Counted from the first letter of the stretch, positions 8,644-17,517 are shown. The stretch is DNA of 64,000 bases from Streptomyces sp. YS415 (GCF_023544665.1 NZ_JAMJFL010000037.1:1-64000), one strand, 5' to 3'. The notes: generated by a model not told the origin, from the letters alone. Made by a program: numbers and translations.

Positions 8644-9408
8644 CTACGGCCGCACGAGGAGCTGGAACTCGAAGGCGTAGCGGCTCGGGCGGTAGATGTG
8701 GTCGCCGAACTCGACGGCACGGCCGGTGTCGTCGAAGGTGGTGCGCTGCATGGTGAGCAGCGGGGCGCCCTCGTCCTCGGTGAGCCGCTCGGCCTCGGCG
8801 GGGGTCGCGGAGCGGGCGCCGATGGACTGGCGGGCGCTGTGCAGGGTGATCCCGGCGCTGCGCATCAGCCGGTACAGACCGGTGGCCTCCAGCTGCGGGG
8901 TGTCCAGGTCGAGCAGTCCGCCGGGCAGGTGGTTGCAGAGGTACGCCATCGGCTCGCCGTGCGCGAGGCGCAGCCGCTCCACCCGGTGCACGTCGCCGCC
9001 CTCGGGGACGCCGAGCGCGGCGGCCACTTCGGCGGAAGCCGGGACGACGGTGTTGACCAGCACTTTCGTGGCCGGGCGCTGGCCGGCGGCCTCCAGGTCG
9101 TCGAACAGGCTGCTGAGCTCCAGGGGGCGCTTGACCTGGCTGTGCACGACCTGGGTGCCGACTCCGCGGCGGCGGACCAGCAGGCCCTTGTCGACGAGCG
9201 ACTGGATGGCCTGGCGGACGGTGGGCCGGGACAGGCCGAGGCGTGCGGCGAGTTCGATCTCGTTGCCCAGCAGGCTGCCGGGGGTGAGCGCTCCGTGCTC
9301 GATGGCCGCTTCCAGCTGCTGGGACAGCTGGAAGTACAACGGCACCGGGCTGCTCCGGTCCACATGGAGGTCGAGCGGCACGGTCGGGTTGACATCTGGT
9401 TTCGGCAC
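8644..9408 (-). CDS. GntR-family (HutC type) transcriptional regulator (254 aa)
   Basis: The N-terminal winged helix (about 20-90) has PLYFQLSQQLEAAI and the recognition region LGLSRPTVRQAIQSLVDKG. A UTRA-type effector domain follows, with VERLRLAHGEPMAY and the terminal FGDHIYRPSRYAFEFQL. The GTG at 9408 gives a natural start before the helix; a much longer in-frame extension upstream would run into the divergent gene and is rejected. No good ribosome-binding site is seen. A TACGCT hexamer just upstream could be a -10 for a leaderless message. It lies between the ABC operon and the divergent dehydrogenase, with TGTCCGGACA on both sides, and probably controls both. Confidence 0.9.
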   Translation of the reverse strand: MPKPDVNPTVPLDLHVDRSSPVPLYFQLSQQLEAAIEHGALTPGSLLGNEIELAARLGLSRPTVRQAIQSLVDKGLLVRRRGVGTQVVHSQVKRPLELSSLFDDLEAAGQRPATKVLVNTVVPASAEVAAALGVPEGGDVHRVERLRLAHGEPMAYLCNHLPGGLLDLDTPQLEATGLYRLMRSAGITLHSARQSIGARSATPAEAERLTEDEGAPLLTMQRTTFDDTGRAVEFGDHIYRPSRYAFEFQLLVRP

Positions 9409-9456
9409 GGGGCGAGCGTAGCTCCATGGCCGGTTGACGGGAAGTCGTGTAGTTCG

Positions 9457-9470
9457 ATTGTCCGGACATA
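9457..9470. promoter_or_regulatory. Candidate GntR operator in the regulator/dehydrogenase divergent region
   Basis: ATTGTCCGGACATA includes the palindrome TGTCCGGACA. It ends 4 bp before a TTGACA (9475-9480) that may be the -35 box of the plus-strand dehydrogenase gene. It is also about 50 bp upstream of the GntR start on the other strand, so one bound site could control both directions. Confidence 0.7.
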
Positions 9471-9510
9471 CACATTGACAGGGTGGGCGGTGCGACCGCA
9501 CTTTGGTCCC

Positions 9511-10530
9511 ATGCGCATCGGAGTCATCGGTACCGGCCGAATCGGGACGATTCACGCGAACACCCTCAGCCGGCACCGGGAGGTCGGATCCTTGATCCTC
9601 ACGGACGCCGATCCGGCGCGGGCGGCGGAGCTGGCCCTGCGGCTGGGCGAGACCGCGGCGCCGGGAGTGGAGGAGATCTTCCGGTGGGGCGTGGACGCGG
9701 TGGTCATCACGACGGCCACCCCGGCCCACGCCGAGCTGATCGGACGGGCGGCGCGCTCGGGGCTCCCGGTGTTCTGCGAGAAGCCCATCGCGCTGGACCT
9801 GCCCGGCACGCTCCAGGCGATCGCCGAGGTGGAGACCGCCGGAACGATCCTGCAGATGGGCTTCCAGCGGCGCTTCGACGCGGGCTATCTGGGCGCCCGG
9901 GAAGCGGTGCGCGCCGGCCGGCTCGGACGGCTGCACACCGTACGGGCGCTCACCAGCGACCAGGCGCCGCCGCCCGCCGCGTATCTGCCGGGGTCCGGCG
10001 GGCTGTACCGGGACACGCTGATCCATGACTTCGACGCGCTGCGCTGGGTGACCGGGCGCGAGGTGGCCGAGGTGTACGCCGCCGGGTCCGACGCCGGTCC
10101 CGCGATGTTCCGTGAGGCGGGCGACGTCGACACCGCGGCGGTGGTGCTCACGCTGGACGACGGCACGCTCGCGACGGCCACGGCGACCCGGATGAACGGC
10201 GCGGGCTACGACGTGCGCATGGAGTTGGCCGGGGAGCGGGACACGGTCGTCGTCGGCCTGGACGACCGCACCCCCATCGCGTCCACCGAACCGAGCGGAC
10301 CACCGGCCGCCGACAAGCCCTGGCCCGGCTTCCTGGAACGCTTCGGACCCGCCTACGAGGCCGAACTGGCGGCGTTCGTCGAGGTGGTCCGGGGCGAGCG
10401 GGCCAACCCCTGCGACGGCCGCGAGGCCCTGCAGGCGCTGCGGATCGCCGAGGCGTGCGAGCTGTCCAGGCGCGAGCACCGGCCGGTGCGGCCGGCGGAG
10501 CTGCCGGGCGGGAGCGCGCCGGCGGTGTGA
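9511..10530 (+). CDS. Gfo/Idh/MocA-family oxidoreductase, inositol 2-dehydrogenase-like (339 aa)
   Basis: NAD(P)-dependent dehydrogenase. The Rossmann motif GVIGTGRIG lies at residues 4-12 and the conserved FCEKPIALD near 90-98 contains the catalytic Lys. DTLIHDFDALRW near 168-179 contains the His/Asp of the active site as in IolG. The length (~340) is normal for the family. ATG 9511 is the first codon of the fold; there is no clear ribosome-binding site and a TTGACA lies 30 bp upstream, so a short or absent leader is possible. Divergent from the GntR regulator and presumably induced with the sugar importer. The substrate is likely myo-inositol or a related sugar, not proven. Confidence 0.88.
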   Translation: MRIGVIGTGRIGTIHANTLSRHREVGSLILTDADPARAAELALRLGETAAPGVEEIFRWGVDAVVITTATPAHAELIGRAARSGLPVFCEKPIALDLPGTLQAIAEVETAGTILQMGFQRRFDAGYLGAREAVRAGRLGRLHTVRALTSDQAPPPAAYLPGSGGLYRDTLIHDFDALRWVTGREVAEVYAAGSDAGPAMFREAGDVDTAAVVLTLDDGTLATATATRMNGAGYDVRMELAGERDTVVVGLDDRTPIASTEPSGPPAADKPWPGFLERFGPAYEAELAAFVEVVRGERANPCDGREALQALRIAEACELSRREHRPVRPAELPGGSAPAV

Positions 10531-10554
10531 TCCGTGGACGGTCCCTCGGCGTGA

Positions 10555-11733
10555 CTACCACCGCACCGGCAGGCTCCGCATGCCGCGGATCAGCGTGCCC
10601 GGCAGCCAGTCGCCGGGCGGGCCGTCGAGAGCCAGGCCGGGGGCGCGCTCCAGCAGTGCGCGGATCGCCGTGCGCGCCTCCACGCGGGCCAGTGGGGCGC
10701 CCAGGCAGAAGTGGATGCCGTGCCCGAAGGCGAGATGGCCGCGGCTGTCGCGGCGGATGTCGAAGCGTTCGGGGTCGGGATAACGGTCCGCGTCGCGGTC
10801 CGCCGCGGCGAGGCAGATCATCACCGGCTCGTGCTTCGCTATCCGGACGCCGCCTATCTCCAAGGGCTCCGAGGCGTACCGGAACGTCGCGTTCTCGATC
10901 GGGCCCTCGTAGCGCAGCATCTCCTCGACCGCGCTGTCGATCAGGGTCATGTCGGCCCGCAGCGCGGCGAGTTGGCCGGGGTGGGTGAGCAGGGCGTGGA
11001 CGCCGCTGCTGATCAGGTTGACCGTGCTCTCGTAGCCCGCGATCAGCAGGATGAAGGCCATGCCGCGCAGTTCGTCCGGGGAGATCGGCGCGCCGTCCTC
11101 GGCGCTGCTGTGGACGAGGTCGCTGAGCAGGTCATCGGTCGGGCCCGCGGCCCGCTTGTCGGCGATGAGCTCGGTGAAGTAGGCGCCGAGGCCGGCGAAC
11201 GCGTCGTGCGCGGCGGCCGGGCTGCTGGGTGCGATCGACTCCGTGGCCATCCTGCGGAACTCGGCGCGGGACATCTCGGGTGCGCCGAGCAGTTCGCAGA
11301 TGACGGTGAGCGGAAGCGGGAGCGCGAAGGACTCCACCAGGTCGGCACGGCCGAGCGGCAGCATGGTGTCGAGCAGGTCGTCGGTGATCTGCTGGATCCG
11401 CGGGAGCAGTTCCTCCACGCGTCGCATGGTGAAGGAGCGGGAGAGCAGCCCCCGCAGCCGGGTGTGCTGGGGCGGGTCGGTGCTCAGCAGGGTCTTGCCG
11501 ACCAGTTCCTCGTCCAGCGCCGGTGTGCCGATCTTGGCGCCGTCCTTGGCCAGCCGGGGGTCGGCCAGCGCCGTCCGCGCCTCCTCGTGGCCGACGACCA
11601 GCCAGGTCTCCGACTCCCATGCGGGCGGGCGGACCCGGTGCACGGGCCCCTTGGCGCGTAAGCGCGCGTAGACCGGATGCGGATTGCGCCGGAACTCCGC
11701 GCCCAGCTCGCCCAGATCGATGAACTCGCTCAT
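10555..11733 (-). CDS. Cytochrome P450 (392 aa) with an early TTA codon
   Basis: Soluble bacterial class I P450. The I-helix oxygen motif AGYEST lies near residue 233, ExxR (EEMLR) near 272, and the heme loop FGHGIHFCLGAPLAR contains the Cys ligand near 345. Three possible starts are adjacent (GTG GTG ATG); ATG 11733 has GAGGGGGAG at a suitable distance. Codon 25 is TTA (11661-11659), so translation should need the bldA tRNA, tying it to late growth. No ferredoxin or biosynthetic gene is adjacent, so the substrate is unknown. The gene converges on the dehydrogenase gene with a 24-bp gap. Confidence 0.95.
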   Translation of the reverse strand: MSEFIDLGELGAEFRRNPHPVYARLRAKGPVHRVRPPAWESETWLVVGHEEARTALADPRLAKDGAKIGTPALDEELVGKTLLSTDPPQHTRLRGLLSRSFTMRRVEELLPRIQQITDDLLDTMLPLGRADLVESFALPLPLTVICELLGAPEMSRAEFRRMATESIAPSSPAAAHDAFAGLGAYFTELIADKRAAGPTDDLLSDLVHSSAEDGAPISPDELRGMAFILLIAGYESTVNLISSGVHALLTHPGQLAALRADMTLIDSAVEEMLRYEGPIENATFRYASEPLEIGGVRIAKHEPVMICLAAADRDADRYPDPERFDIRRDSRGHLAFGHGIHFCLGAPLARVEARTAIRALLERAPGLALDGPPGDWLPGTLIRGMRSLPVRW

Positions 11734-11809
11734 CACCACTCCCCCTCGGACGGCACCTCGTCACCCTGTCAACGCCCGGCGCCCGGCGCCAGTGCCCGTC
11801 CCCCTGCGA

Positions 11810-12484
11810 TTACGCCCCGGTGTCCTCGTCGAGGAGCCCCGCGTCGTGGGCCAGCAGCGCAATCTGCACACGGTTGTTGAGGTCGAGCTTGGTCAGGATG
11901 CGGGAGACATGGGTCTTCACCGTCGCGACGCTCATGAACAGGGCCGCGGCGATCTGCGCGTTGGACAGACCGCGGCCCACCGCGACGGCGACCTCGCACT
12001 CGCGGTCGTTCAGGGCGGCGATCCGGGCACGCGCGCGTGCCCGGCGGGTCTCGGCGGCGGCGCCCGCGGCGTGCGCCATCAACTGCCGTGTCACGGTGGG
12101 CGAGAGGACCGGATCACCCGCGGCGACCCGCCGTACCGCCTCGACGATCTCCGCGGGCGGGGTGTCCTTCAGGACGAATCCGGCGGCGCCCGCGCGCAGG
12201 GCACGCAGGACGTGCTCGTCGGCGTGGAAGGTGGTGAGCAGGACCACCTGCGGGGCGTCGGGGCGGCCGCGCAGCCGCTCCGTCGCGGTGAGGCCGTCCA
12301 CCGAGGGCATCCGGATGTCCATCAGGACGACGTCCGGGCGGGTGCGCTCGACGAGGTCCCCGACCTCGGCGCCGTCGGAGGCCTCGCCGACGATCTCGAT
12401 GTCGTCCGCGCCGCCCATCATCAGGGACAGGCCGGCCCGCACCAGCGGGTCGTCGTCGACGAGGAGGAGTCTGATCGCAGTCAT
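11810..12484 (-). CDS. NarL/LuxR-family response regulator (224 aa)
   Basis: The receiver domain starts LLLVDDDPLVRAG, with phospho-acceptor Asp near 53 in VLMDIRMP, the Thr in LLTTF and the Lys in FVLKD. A LuxR-type HTH (about 155-215) contains LNDRECEVAVAVGRGLSNAQ and TVKTHVSRILTKL. It lies 125 bp behind the histidine kinase gene on the same strand, so the two form a cognate pair. The 125-bp gap contains no recognisable gene; whether both genes share one transcript is not clear from sequence. Target genes are unknown. Confidence 0.94.
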   Translation of the reverse strand: MTAIRLLLVDDDPLVRAGLSLMMGGADDIEIVGEASDGAEVGDLVERTRPDVVLMDIRMPSVDGLTATERLRGRPDAPQVVLLTTFHADEHVLRALRAGAAGFVLKDTPPAEIVEAVRRVAAGDPVLSPTVTRQLMAHAAGAAAETRRARARARIAALNDRECEVAVAVGRGLSNAQIAAALFMSVATVKTHVSRILTKLDLNNRVQIALLAHDAGLLDEDTGA

Positions 12485-12609
12485 GGGCTTACGTAATCAT
12501 GATGCGGGGCGAACTCCTGCGGGGATGACGACCGTTGCCGGGCGGGATCCGGTCCGGCAAGGGCACCCCACCGGGCGGGTCGGCGCGCGAACGGCTCCGG
12601 GCCGGGCCG

Positions 12610-13857
12610 TCACCCCCAGGGCAGCCAGGCCCGTACCTCGAAGCCGCCGTCCGCCGTCGGACCGTGGGCCAGCCGGCCCCCGGTCAGGGTCGCCCGCTCC
12701 GTCAGCCCGATCAGCCCCTGCCCGGAGCCCGGCACGGGCGGTACGTCGCCGTCCGGCGCCGGATTGCGCAGGCACACGTCGAGCCCCTCGCCCGGGCCGC
12801 CGGTGACCGTGACCGTGACCTCGGTGCCGGGGGCGTGCTTGCGGGCGTTGGTCAGGCCCTCCTGGGCGATGCGGTAGGCGGTGCGGCCCACGGAGGCCGG
12901 GACGGCGGCGGGATCGGTGACGCGGAGATCGAGGGCGACCTTCATCCCGGCCTCGCGGCACTCGGTCACCAGCGCCTCCAGCGCGCCGAGGGTGGGCTGC
13001 GGCCGGCTGGTGTCGTCGCGCTCCCCCGCCCGCAGGACGCCGATGATCTCCCGCAGGTCCTGGAGCGCCTCGTGGGCGCTCTCCCGGATGACCCCGGCGG
13101 CCCGCACGATCTCCTCCCGGGGCGCGTCCGGCCGGAACTCCAGCGCGCCCGCGTGCACGCTCAGCAGGGTCAGCCGGTGGGCGAGGACGTCGTGCATCTC
13201 CCGGGCGATGGACTCGCGGGCCAGCCGCTGCGCCTGTTCGGCACGCAGGCGCGCCTCGGTCTCGGCGCGGCGGGCGCGGTCCCGCAGGCTGAGCATGAGC
13301 TGGCGCTTGGAGCGCACGAACATGCCCCAGCCGACGACGGCGCCGGTCAGCACGGCACTGAGGAACAGCATCCAGCCGTACGGGATCTCCGGGTCGGGCC
13401 GGTACCAGTAGAACACCGGCGTCACCACCACCGCGGCCCCGCTCACCCAGGCCACGTACCGGAAGGGGCGGTGCACGGCGAGGGTGAACATCGCCACCAC
13501 GCCCGCGCCGCCCGCGGTGGCCGACAGGAAGGCGACCGGGACCATCGCCACGGCGAGCCCGAGGGGCCAGCGGCGGCGCAGCCAGACCGCCGCGCAGGCG
13601 AGCGCGCCCAGCACCTGGTCGAGGGCGGCGACGGCCTCCGGGAGCTTCTCCTGTTCCAGGGCGTCGGCGCCCACCAGGCCAATGGCGATGGCCACGAGGA
13701 AGCAGGAGAAGTCGACCACCCAGTCCCGGGCGGTGCGCCGGTGGCGCCGCCCCGCCCGCTCGTCGTCGGGGTCGAGCTCCTTCACCACGGCCGAGGGCAG
13801 CAGCCAGCGCTGCTCGACGAAGGGCCCCGACTCGGGCCCCGGCATGTCACCACTCAC
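12610..13857 (-). CDS. Membrane sensor histidine kinase, HisKA_3 type (415 aa)
   Basis: About five hydrophobic segments between residues 45 and 190 form a membrane sensor without a large outside loop. They are followed by the dimerisation segment with phospho-His in REMHDVLAHRL near residue 221. An HATPase domain follows (N-box QEGLTNARKHA near 336, GQGLIGL near the end). This is the usual partner of NarL-type regulators. GTG 13857 is chosen because TAGATT (a -10-like hexamer) ends 8 nt before it, suggesting a leaderless message; ATG 13845 is an alternative. The signal sensed is unknown. Confidence 0.92.
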   Translation of the reverse strand: MSGDMPGPESGPFVEQRWLLPSAVVKELDPDDERAGRRHRRTARDWVVDFSCFLVAIAIGLVGADALEQEKLPEAVAALDQVLGALACAAVWLRRRWPLGLAVAMVPVAFLSATAGGAGVVAMFTLAVHRPFRYVAWVSGAAVVVTPVFYWYRPDPEIPYGWMLFLSAVLTGAVVGWGMFVRSKRQLMLSLRDRARRAETEARLRAEQAQRLARESIAREMHDVLAHRLTLLSVHAGALEFRPDAPREEIVRAAGVIRESAHEALQDLREIIGVLRAGERDDTSRPQPTLGALEALVTECREAGMKVALDLRVTDPAAVPASVGRTAYRIAQEGLTNARKHAPGTEVTVTVTGGPGEGLDVCLRNPAPDGDVPPVPGSGQGLIGLTERATLTGGRLAHGPTADGGFEVRAWLPWG

Positions 13858-14036
13858 GGTCGGCAAATCTACGCAGCCACACACCCCGGCACCCCCGCCT
13901 CGGCGGGATCGTCGACCAAAGTCGCGGCACGTCAGACTTTCGGCGCGCCGGGCCGCGCGGCGCGGACACTTTCGGCCGGGCCGGTCTCGCCCCGCGGCCG
14001 ATGTCCGTGGGGGGTCCGCGGGGCGAGGGTCTTGCC

Positions 14037-14237
14037 ATGAAGCAGTTCCTGGAACTTCTCGGATTCCTCGCCCTGGTCCAGGGCATCGCCGGCCTGGTGC
14101 ACCAGTTCACCGACTGGGACTGGGGCCTGGTGCAGCGGGTCGGCCTGCTCGACGGCTACGAGATCTACGCGAGCATCACGCTGCTGGTGCTGGGGTTCGC
14201 GCTGTTCGCCGCCGCCGAGAACCGGGGGCCCGGCTGA
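14037..14237 (+). CDS. Small two-helix membrane protein (66 aa)
   Basis: Begins MKQFLELLGFLALVQG and has two hydrophobic segments (about 5-20 and 42-60) separated by an acidic/Trp loop (TDWDWG). GCGAGGG lies 8-10 nt before ATG 14037. An upstream in-frame ATG at 14001 would add 12 residues but lacks a ribosome-binding site. I recognise it only as a conserved small actinobacterial membrane protein with no assigned function. It stands alone between the two-component system and the secreted ribonuclease. Confidence 0.7.
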   Translation: MKQFLELLGFLALVQGIAGLVHQFTDWDWGLVQRVGLLDGYEIYASITLLVLGFALFAAAENRGPG

Positions 14238-14279
14238 CCGCGGGCCGGACCTCCGGCTGCTCCCGCTGCTCCGGGGGTC

Positions 14280-14666
14280 TCAGCAGCGGTAGTCGATCAG
14301 GTCGAACGAGGCGTAGTGGTCGGCCGTGTAGTAGTCCTCCTGGTACTCCTCGCCGGTGACGATCCGGCGCGCCCCGCGCGTGGACGCGCCGGGCGTGATG
14401 ACCGTGTACTCGTGGTAGTACCCGGTGGACTGCCCGGGGAGGTTGCCTTCGCGGTTCTGGAAGACGGTGCCGTCCTGGGTGTACGGGAAGGGGCCGCCCT
14501 GCTCGATCAGGTCGAGCGTGTCGTGCGCCTGGGAAGGCAGGTCGCCGTAGCAGATGTCGCCGACCGCGGCGGCTGCCGGAGTGGCGGTGACGGTGCCGCC
14601 GACCAGGAGGGCGGACAGGACGGCGGCCGCGGCGCCGAGGCGAGTGATCCGTGGGGGGAATCTCAT
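14280..14666 (-). CDS. Secreted guanyl-specific ribonuclease, RNase Sa/barnase type (128 aa)
   Basis: A signal peptide (about 1-34, ending TPAAAA) precedes a ~94-residue mature enzyme, the RNase Sa size. Active-site residues can be seen: Glu in YYHEYTVITPG, Arg in TRGARRIVTGE and His in YTADHYASF. The two Cys of the mature protein (ICYGDLP and the final residue) match the single disulfide of RNase Sa. It cleaves RNA after G outside the cell. A barstar-like inhibitor gene is not visible nearby, as is usual where the enzyme is secreted with a disulfide. ATG 14666 lacks a strong ribosome-binding site. Confidence 0.93.
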   Translation of the reverse strand: MRFPPRITRLGAAAAVLSALLVGGTVTATPAAAAVGDICYGDLPSQAHDTLDLIEQGGPFPYTQDGTVFQNREGNLPGQSTGYYHEYTVITPGASTRGARRIVTGEEYQEDYYTADHYASFDLIDYRC

Positions 14667-14764
14667 GGGCCCATGATGACGCGCGTAGAGCGTGGCTCGT
14701 CAATGACACCCCGGTGGACTTTCACGTCAAGTCCGCGAATCCTGCCGGGAGTTGACACACCGCG

Positions 14765-15391
14765 TCAGGCGTTCTCGGGGAGTTCGAACTCGCCGTACTC
14801 GGGCTTCCCGGCCACGTCGTACGTCTGGATCGAGACGCCCGTGGAGGTGACGCTGCCGCCGGTGTCGCGGAAGGCGGTCGGGGTGGTGTTCTCCCGGAAG
14901 AGGCGGCGGCCCGCGCCCAGGACGACCGGGAAGGTCAGCAGGTGCAGGGTGTCGAGGACGCCGAGGCCGAGCAGGGAGTGGACGAGGGCGCCGCTGCCGT
15001 GGATCTGCAGCTCGCCGTCGGTGCGCTCCTTCAGAGCGGTGACCTCCTGGGCGAGGTCGCCGCCGATCACGGTGGTGCCGTCCCAGTCCGGATCGGTGAG
15101 GGTGGCGGAGGCGACGTACTTCGGCAGGCTGTTCAGCCGCGAGGCGACCGGGTCCTCCGGGTCGGTCACCTTGGGCCAGTACCCGCTGAAGATGTCGTAC
15201 GTACGGCGGCCGAGGAGGAAGGCGCCGGCGCGGTCGAAGACGTCGCTGATGAACCGTCCGAAGTCGTCGTCGGCGTACGGGAAGCACCAGCCGCCCTGTG
15301 CGAAGCCGTCGCGGGTGTCCTCCTGGGGGCCGCCGGGGGCCTGGTACACGCCGTCGAGGGTGACGAAGAGCGTGGAGACGAGCTTGCCCAT
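14765..15391 (-). CDS. Dihydrofolate reductase-family protein, RibD C-terminal type (208 aa)
   Basis: Starts GKLVSTLFVTLDGV, followed by FLLGRRTYDIFSGYWP and LQIHGSGALVHSLL, the pattern of the stand-alone RibD_C reductase group that is common in actinobacteria. These use NADPH, but substrates of most members are unknown; most are not folate enzymes. Length is normal. It is divergent from the SDR gene across 153 bp with no recognised regulator beside it. Confidence 0.88.
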   Translation of the reverse strand: MGKLVSTLFVTLDGVYQAPGGPQEDTRDGFAQGGWCFPYADDDFGRFISDVFDRAGAFLLGRRTYDIFSGYWPKVTDPEDPVASRLNSLPKYVASATLTDPDWDGTTVIGGDLAQEVTALKERTDGELQIHGSGALVHSLLGLGVLDTLHLLTFPVVLGAGRRLFRENTTPTAFRDTGGSVTSTGVSIQTYDVAGKPEYGEFELPENA

Positions 15392-15544
15392 GGCGGTACC
15401 TGCTTCCTGGTGCGGGATCTGCTTGTCATGAGGGCAGACCCCGCGGGACCCCGCAACTCATCGGTCCGGTCGTCGAGGGCCGCCGGTGATCTCCATGTCC
15501 GTACGCCGCCAGCGTCGGAGCGGGCCGGCCGCTGGGATGGACCC

Positions 15545-16291
15545 ATGACTTCTGACAACGGAACTCTTGACGGCAAGGTGGCCCTGGTGACCGGCGGCAG
15601 CCGGGGCATCGGCGCGGCGACGGCGGTGGCTCTGGCCCGGGCGGGCGCGGACGTGGCCGTGACCTATGTGAACGGCAAGGAGGCGGCCTCGGACGTCGTA
15701 CGGGCCGTGGAGGCGCTCGGCCGGCGCGGGGTGGCGCTGCGCGCGGACTCCTCGGACGCCGGGGAGGCGGCGGAGGCCGTGACGCGTGCGGCATCGGAGC
15801 TGGGCGGACTGGATGTGCTGGTGAACAACGCCGGGGTGGGGGTGCTCGGGCCGCTGGTGTCCCTGTCGCCGCAGGACGTGGACCGGGTGCTGGCGGTGAA
15901 CGTGCGGGCGGTGTTCCTGGCGTCGCAGGCGGCTGCCGCGCTGCTGCCGGAGGGCGGGCGGATCATCACGATCGGCTCGTGCGTGACGCAGCGGGTGCCC
16001 GGCCCCGGGGCGGCCCTCTACGCGATGAGCAAGTCGGCGCTGATCGGACTGACGAAGGCGCTGGCCAGGGAGCTGGGGGCCCGGGGCATCACGGCGAACA
16101 TCGTTCATCCTGGTCCGATCGACACGGACATGAACCCGGCGGACGGTCCGTACGCGCTCGACCAGGCGACCGCCACGGCGCTGGGCCGCTTCGGCACGGG
16201 GGCGGAGGTGGCGTCCACGGTGGTGCATCTGGCGGGGGCGCCGTACGTGACCGGCGCGGAGTTCTCGGTGGACGGCGGTTACGCGGCATGA
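15545..16291 (+). CDS. Short-chain dehydrogenase/reductase (248 aa)
   Basis: Classical SDR. The cofactor motif TGGSRGIG lies near residues 17-24 and NNAG near 95. The catalytic Ser is in IGSCVT and Tyr/Lys lie in YAMSK (Y159, K163). The C-terminal GAEFSVDGGY is typical of FabG-like members. ATG 15545 has GGGATGG upstream. Substrate cannot be assigned; FabG-like paralogues are numerous in Streptomyces. It converges with allantoicase and shares a strong terminator. Confidence 0.92.
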   Translation: MTSDNGTLDGKVALVTGGSRGIGAATAVALARAGADVAVTYVNGKEAASDVVRAVEALGRRGVALRADSSDAGEAAEAVTRAASELGGLDVLVNNAGVGVLGPLVSLSPQDVDRVLAVNVRAVFLASQAAAALLPEGGRIITIGSCVTQRVPGPGAALYAMSKSALIGLTKALARELGARGITANIVHPGPIDTDMNPADGPYALDQATATALGRFGTGAEVASTVVHLAGAPYVTGAEFSVDGGYAA

Positions 16292-16294
16292 CCG

Positions 16295-16322
16295 GGGCGG
16301 CGGGGCTCCCACCCCGCCGCCC
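16295..16322. terminator. Bidirectional terminator between SDR and allantoicase
   Basis: Perfect 11-bp stem GGGCGGCGGGG / CCCCGCCGCCC with a 6-nt loop, immediately after the SDR stop codon and 41 bp past the end of the convergent allantoicase gene. ACTGTTTC follows on the plus strand. Confidence 0.8.
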
Positions 16323-16363
16323 ACTGTTTCGCAGGTGCAGCACCACCCGGCAGGTCGGGCAGC

Positions 16364-17479
16364 TCAGCCGCCCAGCTCCTGGTGGCGGGCCGTCAGGCCT
16401 GCCGTCCCCTCGTCCGTCAGGGAACCGAACAGGCGCAGGCGGGAGATTCCGCCGTCCGGGTAGATGTCCACGCGCGCGTGGGTGCCCACCGCGGGGGTGG
16501 CGAGGAGGAAGCGGTGGTTCGTGTCGGGCTGGAGGCGGGTGCGGGGCAGGACCTCCTGCCAGTCGCCGGACTCGCCGTCCCGCACCGACACCGACGCCCA
16601 CCCGGCGCTGTTGCCCTTGAGGTACGCCGTGTCGATCTCGATCGCCCGGATCCGGGACTGGGCCACCAGCCGGTAGCGGATCCAGTCGTTGCCCTGGTCC
16701 CGTCGCCGCCGCGTCTCCCAGCCGTCGTCCATCTTCCGGGACCGGCCCGGCTGGATCGTGTTCGTGGCCGGGGAGTAGAAGAGGTTCGACGCGTCCTCGA
16801 CCTGGCCGCCGTTCTCCAGCGCGACCACGTCGAAGGCGCCCAGCGCCGACAGCCACGCCGGATCGGGGACCACCTCGCCGTACACCCGCAGGCGCGCGAT
16901 GCCGCCGTCGGGGTGCTGGTTCACCCGCAGGTGGGTGAAGCGCTGTTCGGCGGAGACGGCGAAGCCGTTCGCCGCGTGGCCCCCCACCGCGGTCCGCGGC
17001 ACCAGCGTCGTCCACTTCACGTCGTCGCCGAGCAGTTCCTCCGGCGAGGGGGAGCCCGCGACCGACGTGCCCTCGATCGACACCGCCTGCGGGTAGTTGC
17101 CGCGGAAGTGCGCCGTGTCCACCACGATGCCGCGGATCACGCCCGGCGCCCCGAGGCGCACCAGCGCCCAGTCGTGGTCCTGCTCGGCCGGCCACGGGTG
17201 CTGCGCCGACACGCCCCGCCGGCGCCGGGTCTCCCAGCCGTCCATGATCTTGCCCTTGTGCCCGAAGTGCTCGGGGTCGAACTCGGCCCGCTCGGGCAGC
17301 AGGAGGTTCTCCCGCTGCGCGAAGAACTCGTCGTTGGCGGCGATGACACCGGCCCCGAGCTGCCGGTCGGCGAGGTTGGCGTACTGGGTGAAGGGGAAGT
17401 CCGCGGTGCGGTAGTCCGCGTACGGGTCACCGCCTCCGTACGGGTTCGCGTCGCCGGTGAAACTCTCAATCGCCGTCAC
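16364..17479 (-). CDS. alc: Allantoicase (371 aa)
   Basis: Hydrolyses allantoate to ureidoglycolate and urea. The protein is an internal duplication of the allantoicase domain. The first copy (about 25-180) has KIMDGWETRRRR and IVVDTAHFRGN. The second (about 195-350) has KMDDGWETRRRR and IEIDTAYLKGN. GTG 17479 is the first start of the fold. The gene follows allantoinase by 38 bp on the same strand, so they form an operon. No ureidoglycolate lyase (AllA) is recognisable in the window. Expression is expected under the repeats at 18905-19048. Confidence 0.95.
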   Translation of the reverse strand: MTAIESFTGDANPYGGGDPYADYRTADFPFTQYANLADRQLGAGVIAANDEFFAQRENLLLPERAEFDPEHFGHKGKIMDGWETRRRRGVSAQHPWPAEQDHDWALVRLGAPGVIRGIVVDTAHFRGNYPQAVSIEGTSVAGSPSPEELLGDDVKWTTLVPRTAVGGHAANGFAVSAEQRFTHLRVNQHPDGGIARLRVYGEVVPDPAWLSALGAFDVVALENGGQVEDASNLFYSPATNTIQPGRSRKMDDGWETRRRRDQGNDWIRYRLVAQSRIRAIEIDTAYLKGNSAGWASVSVRDGESGDWQEVLPRTRLQPDTNHRFLLATPAVGTHARVDIYPDGGISRLRLFGSLTDEGTAGLTARHQELGG

Positions 17480-17517
17480 TTCATGTGCCTTTCGGGTGTC
17501 GGGGCTGGGCCGGGTGG

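Noticed and set aside
6443..9475. 1010-codon minus-strand frame fused ahead of the sugar permease
   Set aside because: Only the last 343 codons are the permease. The upstream part is an out-of-frame shadow of the binding protein and GntR genes and has no domain.
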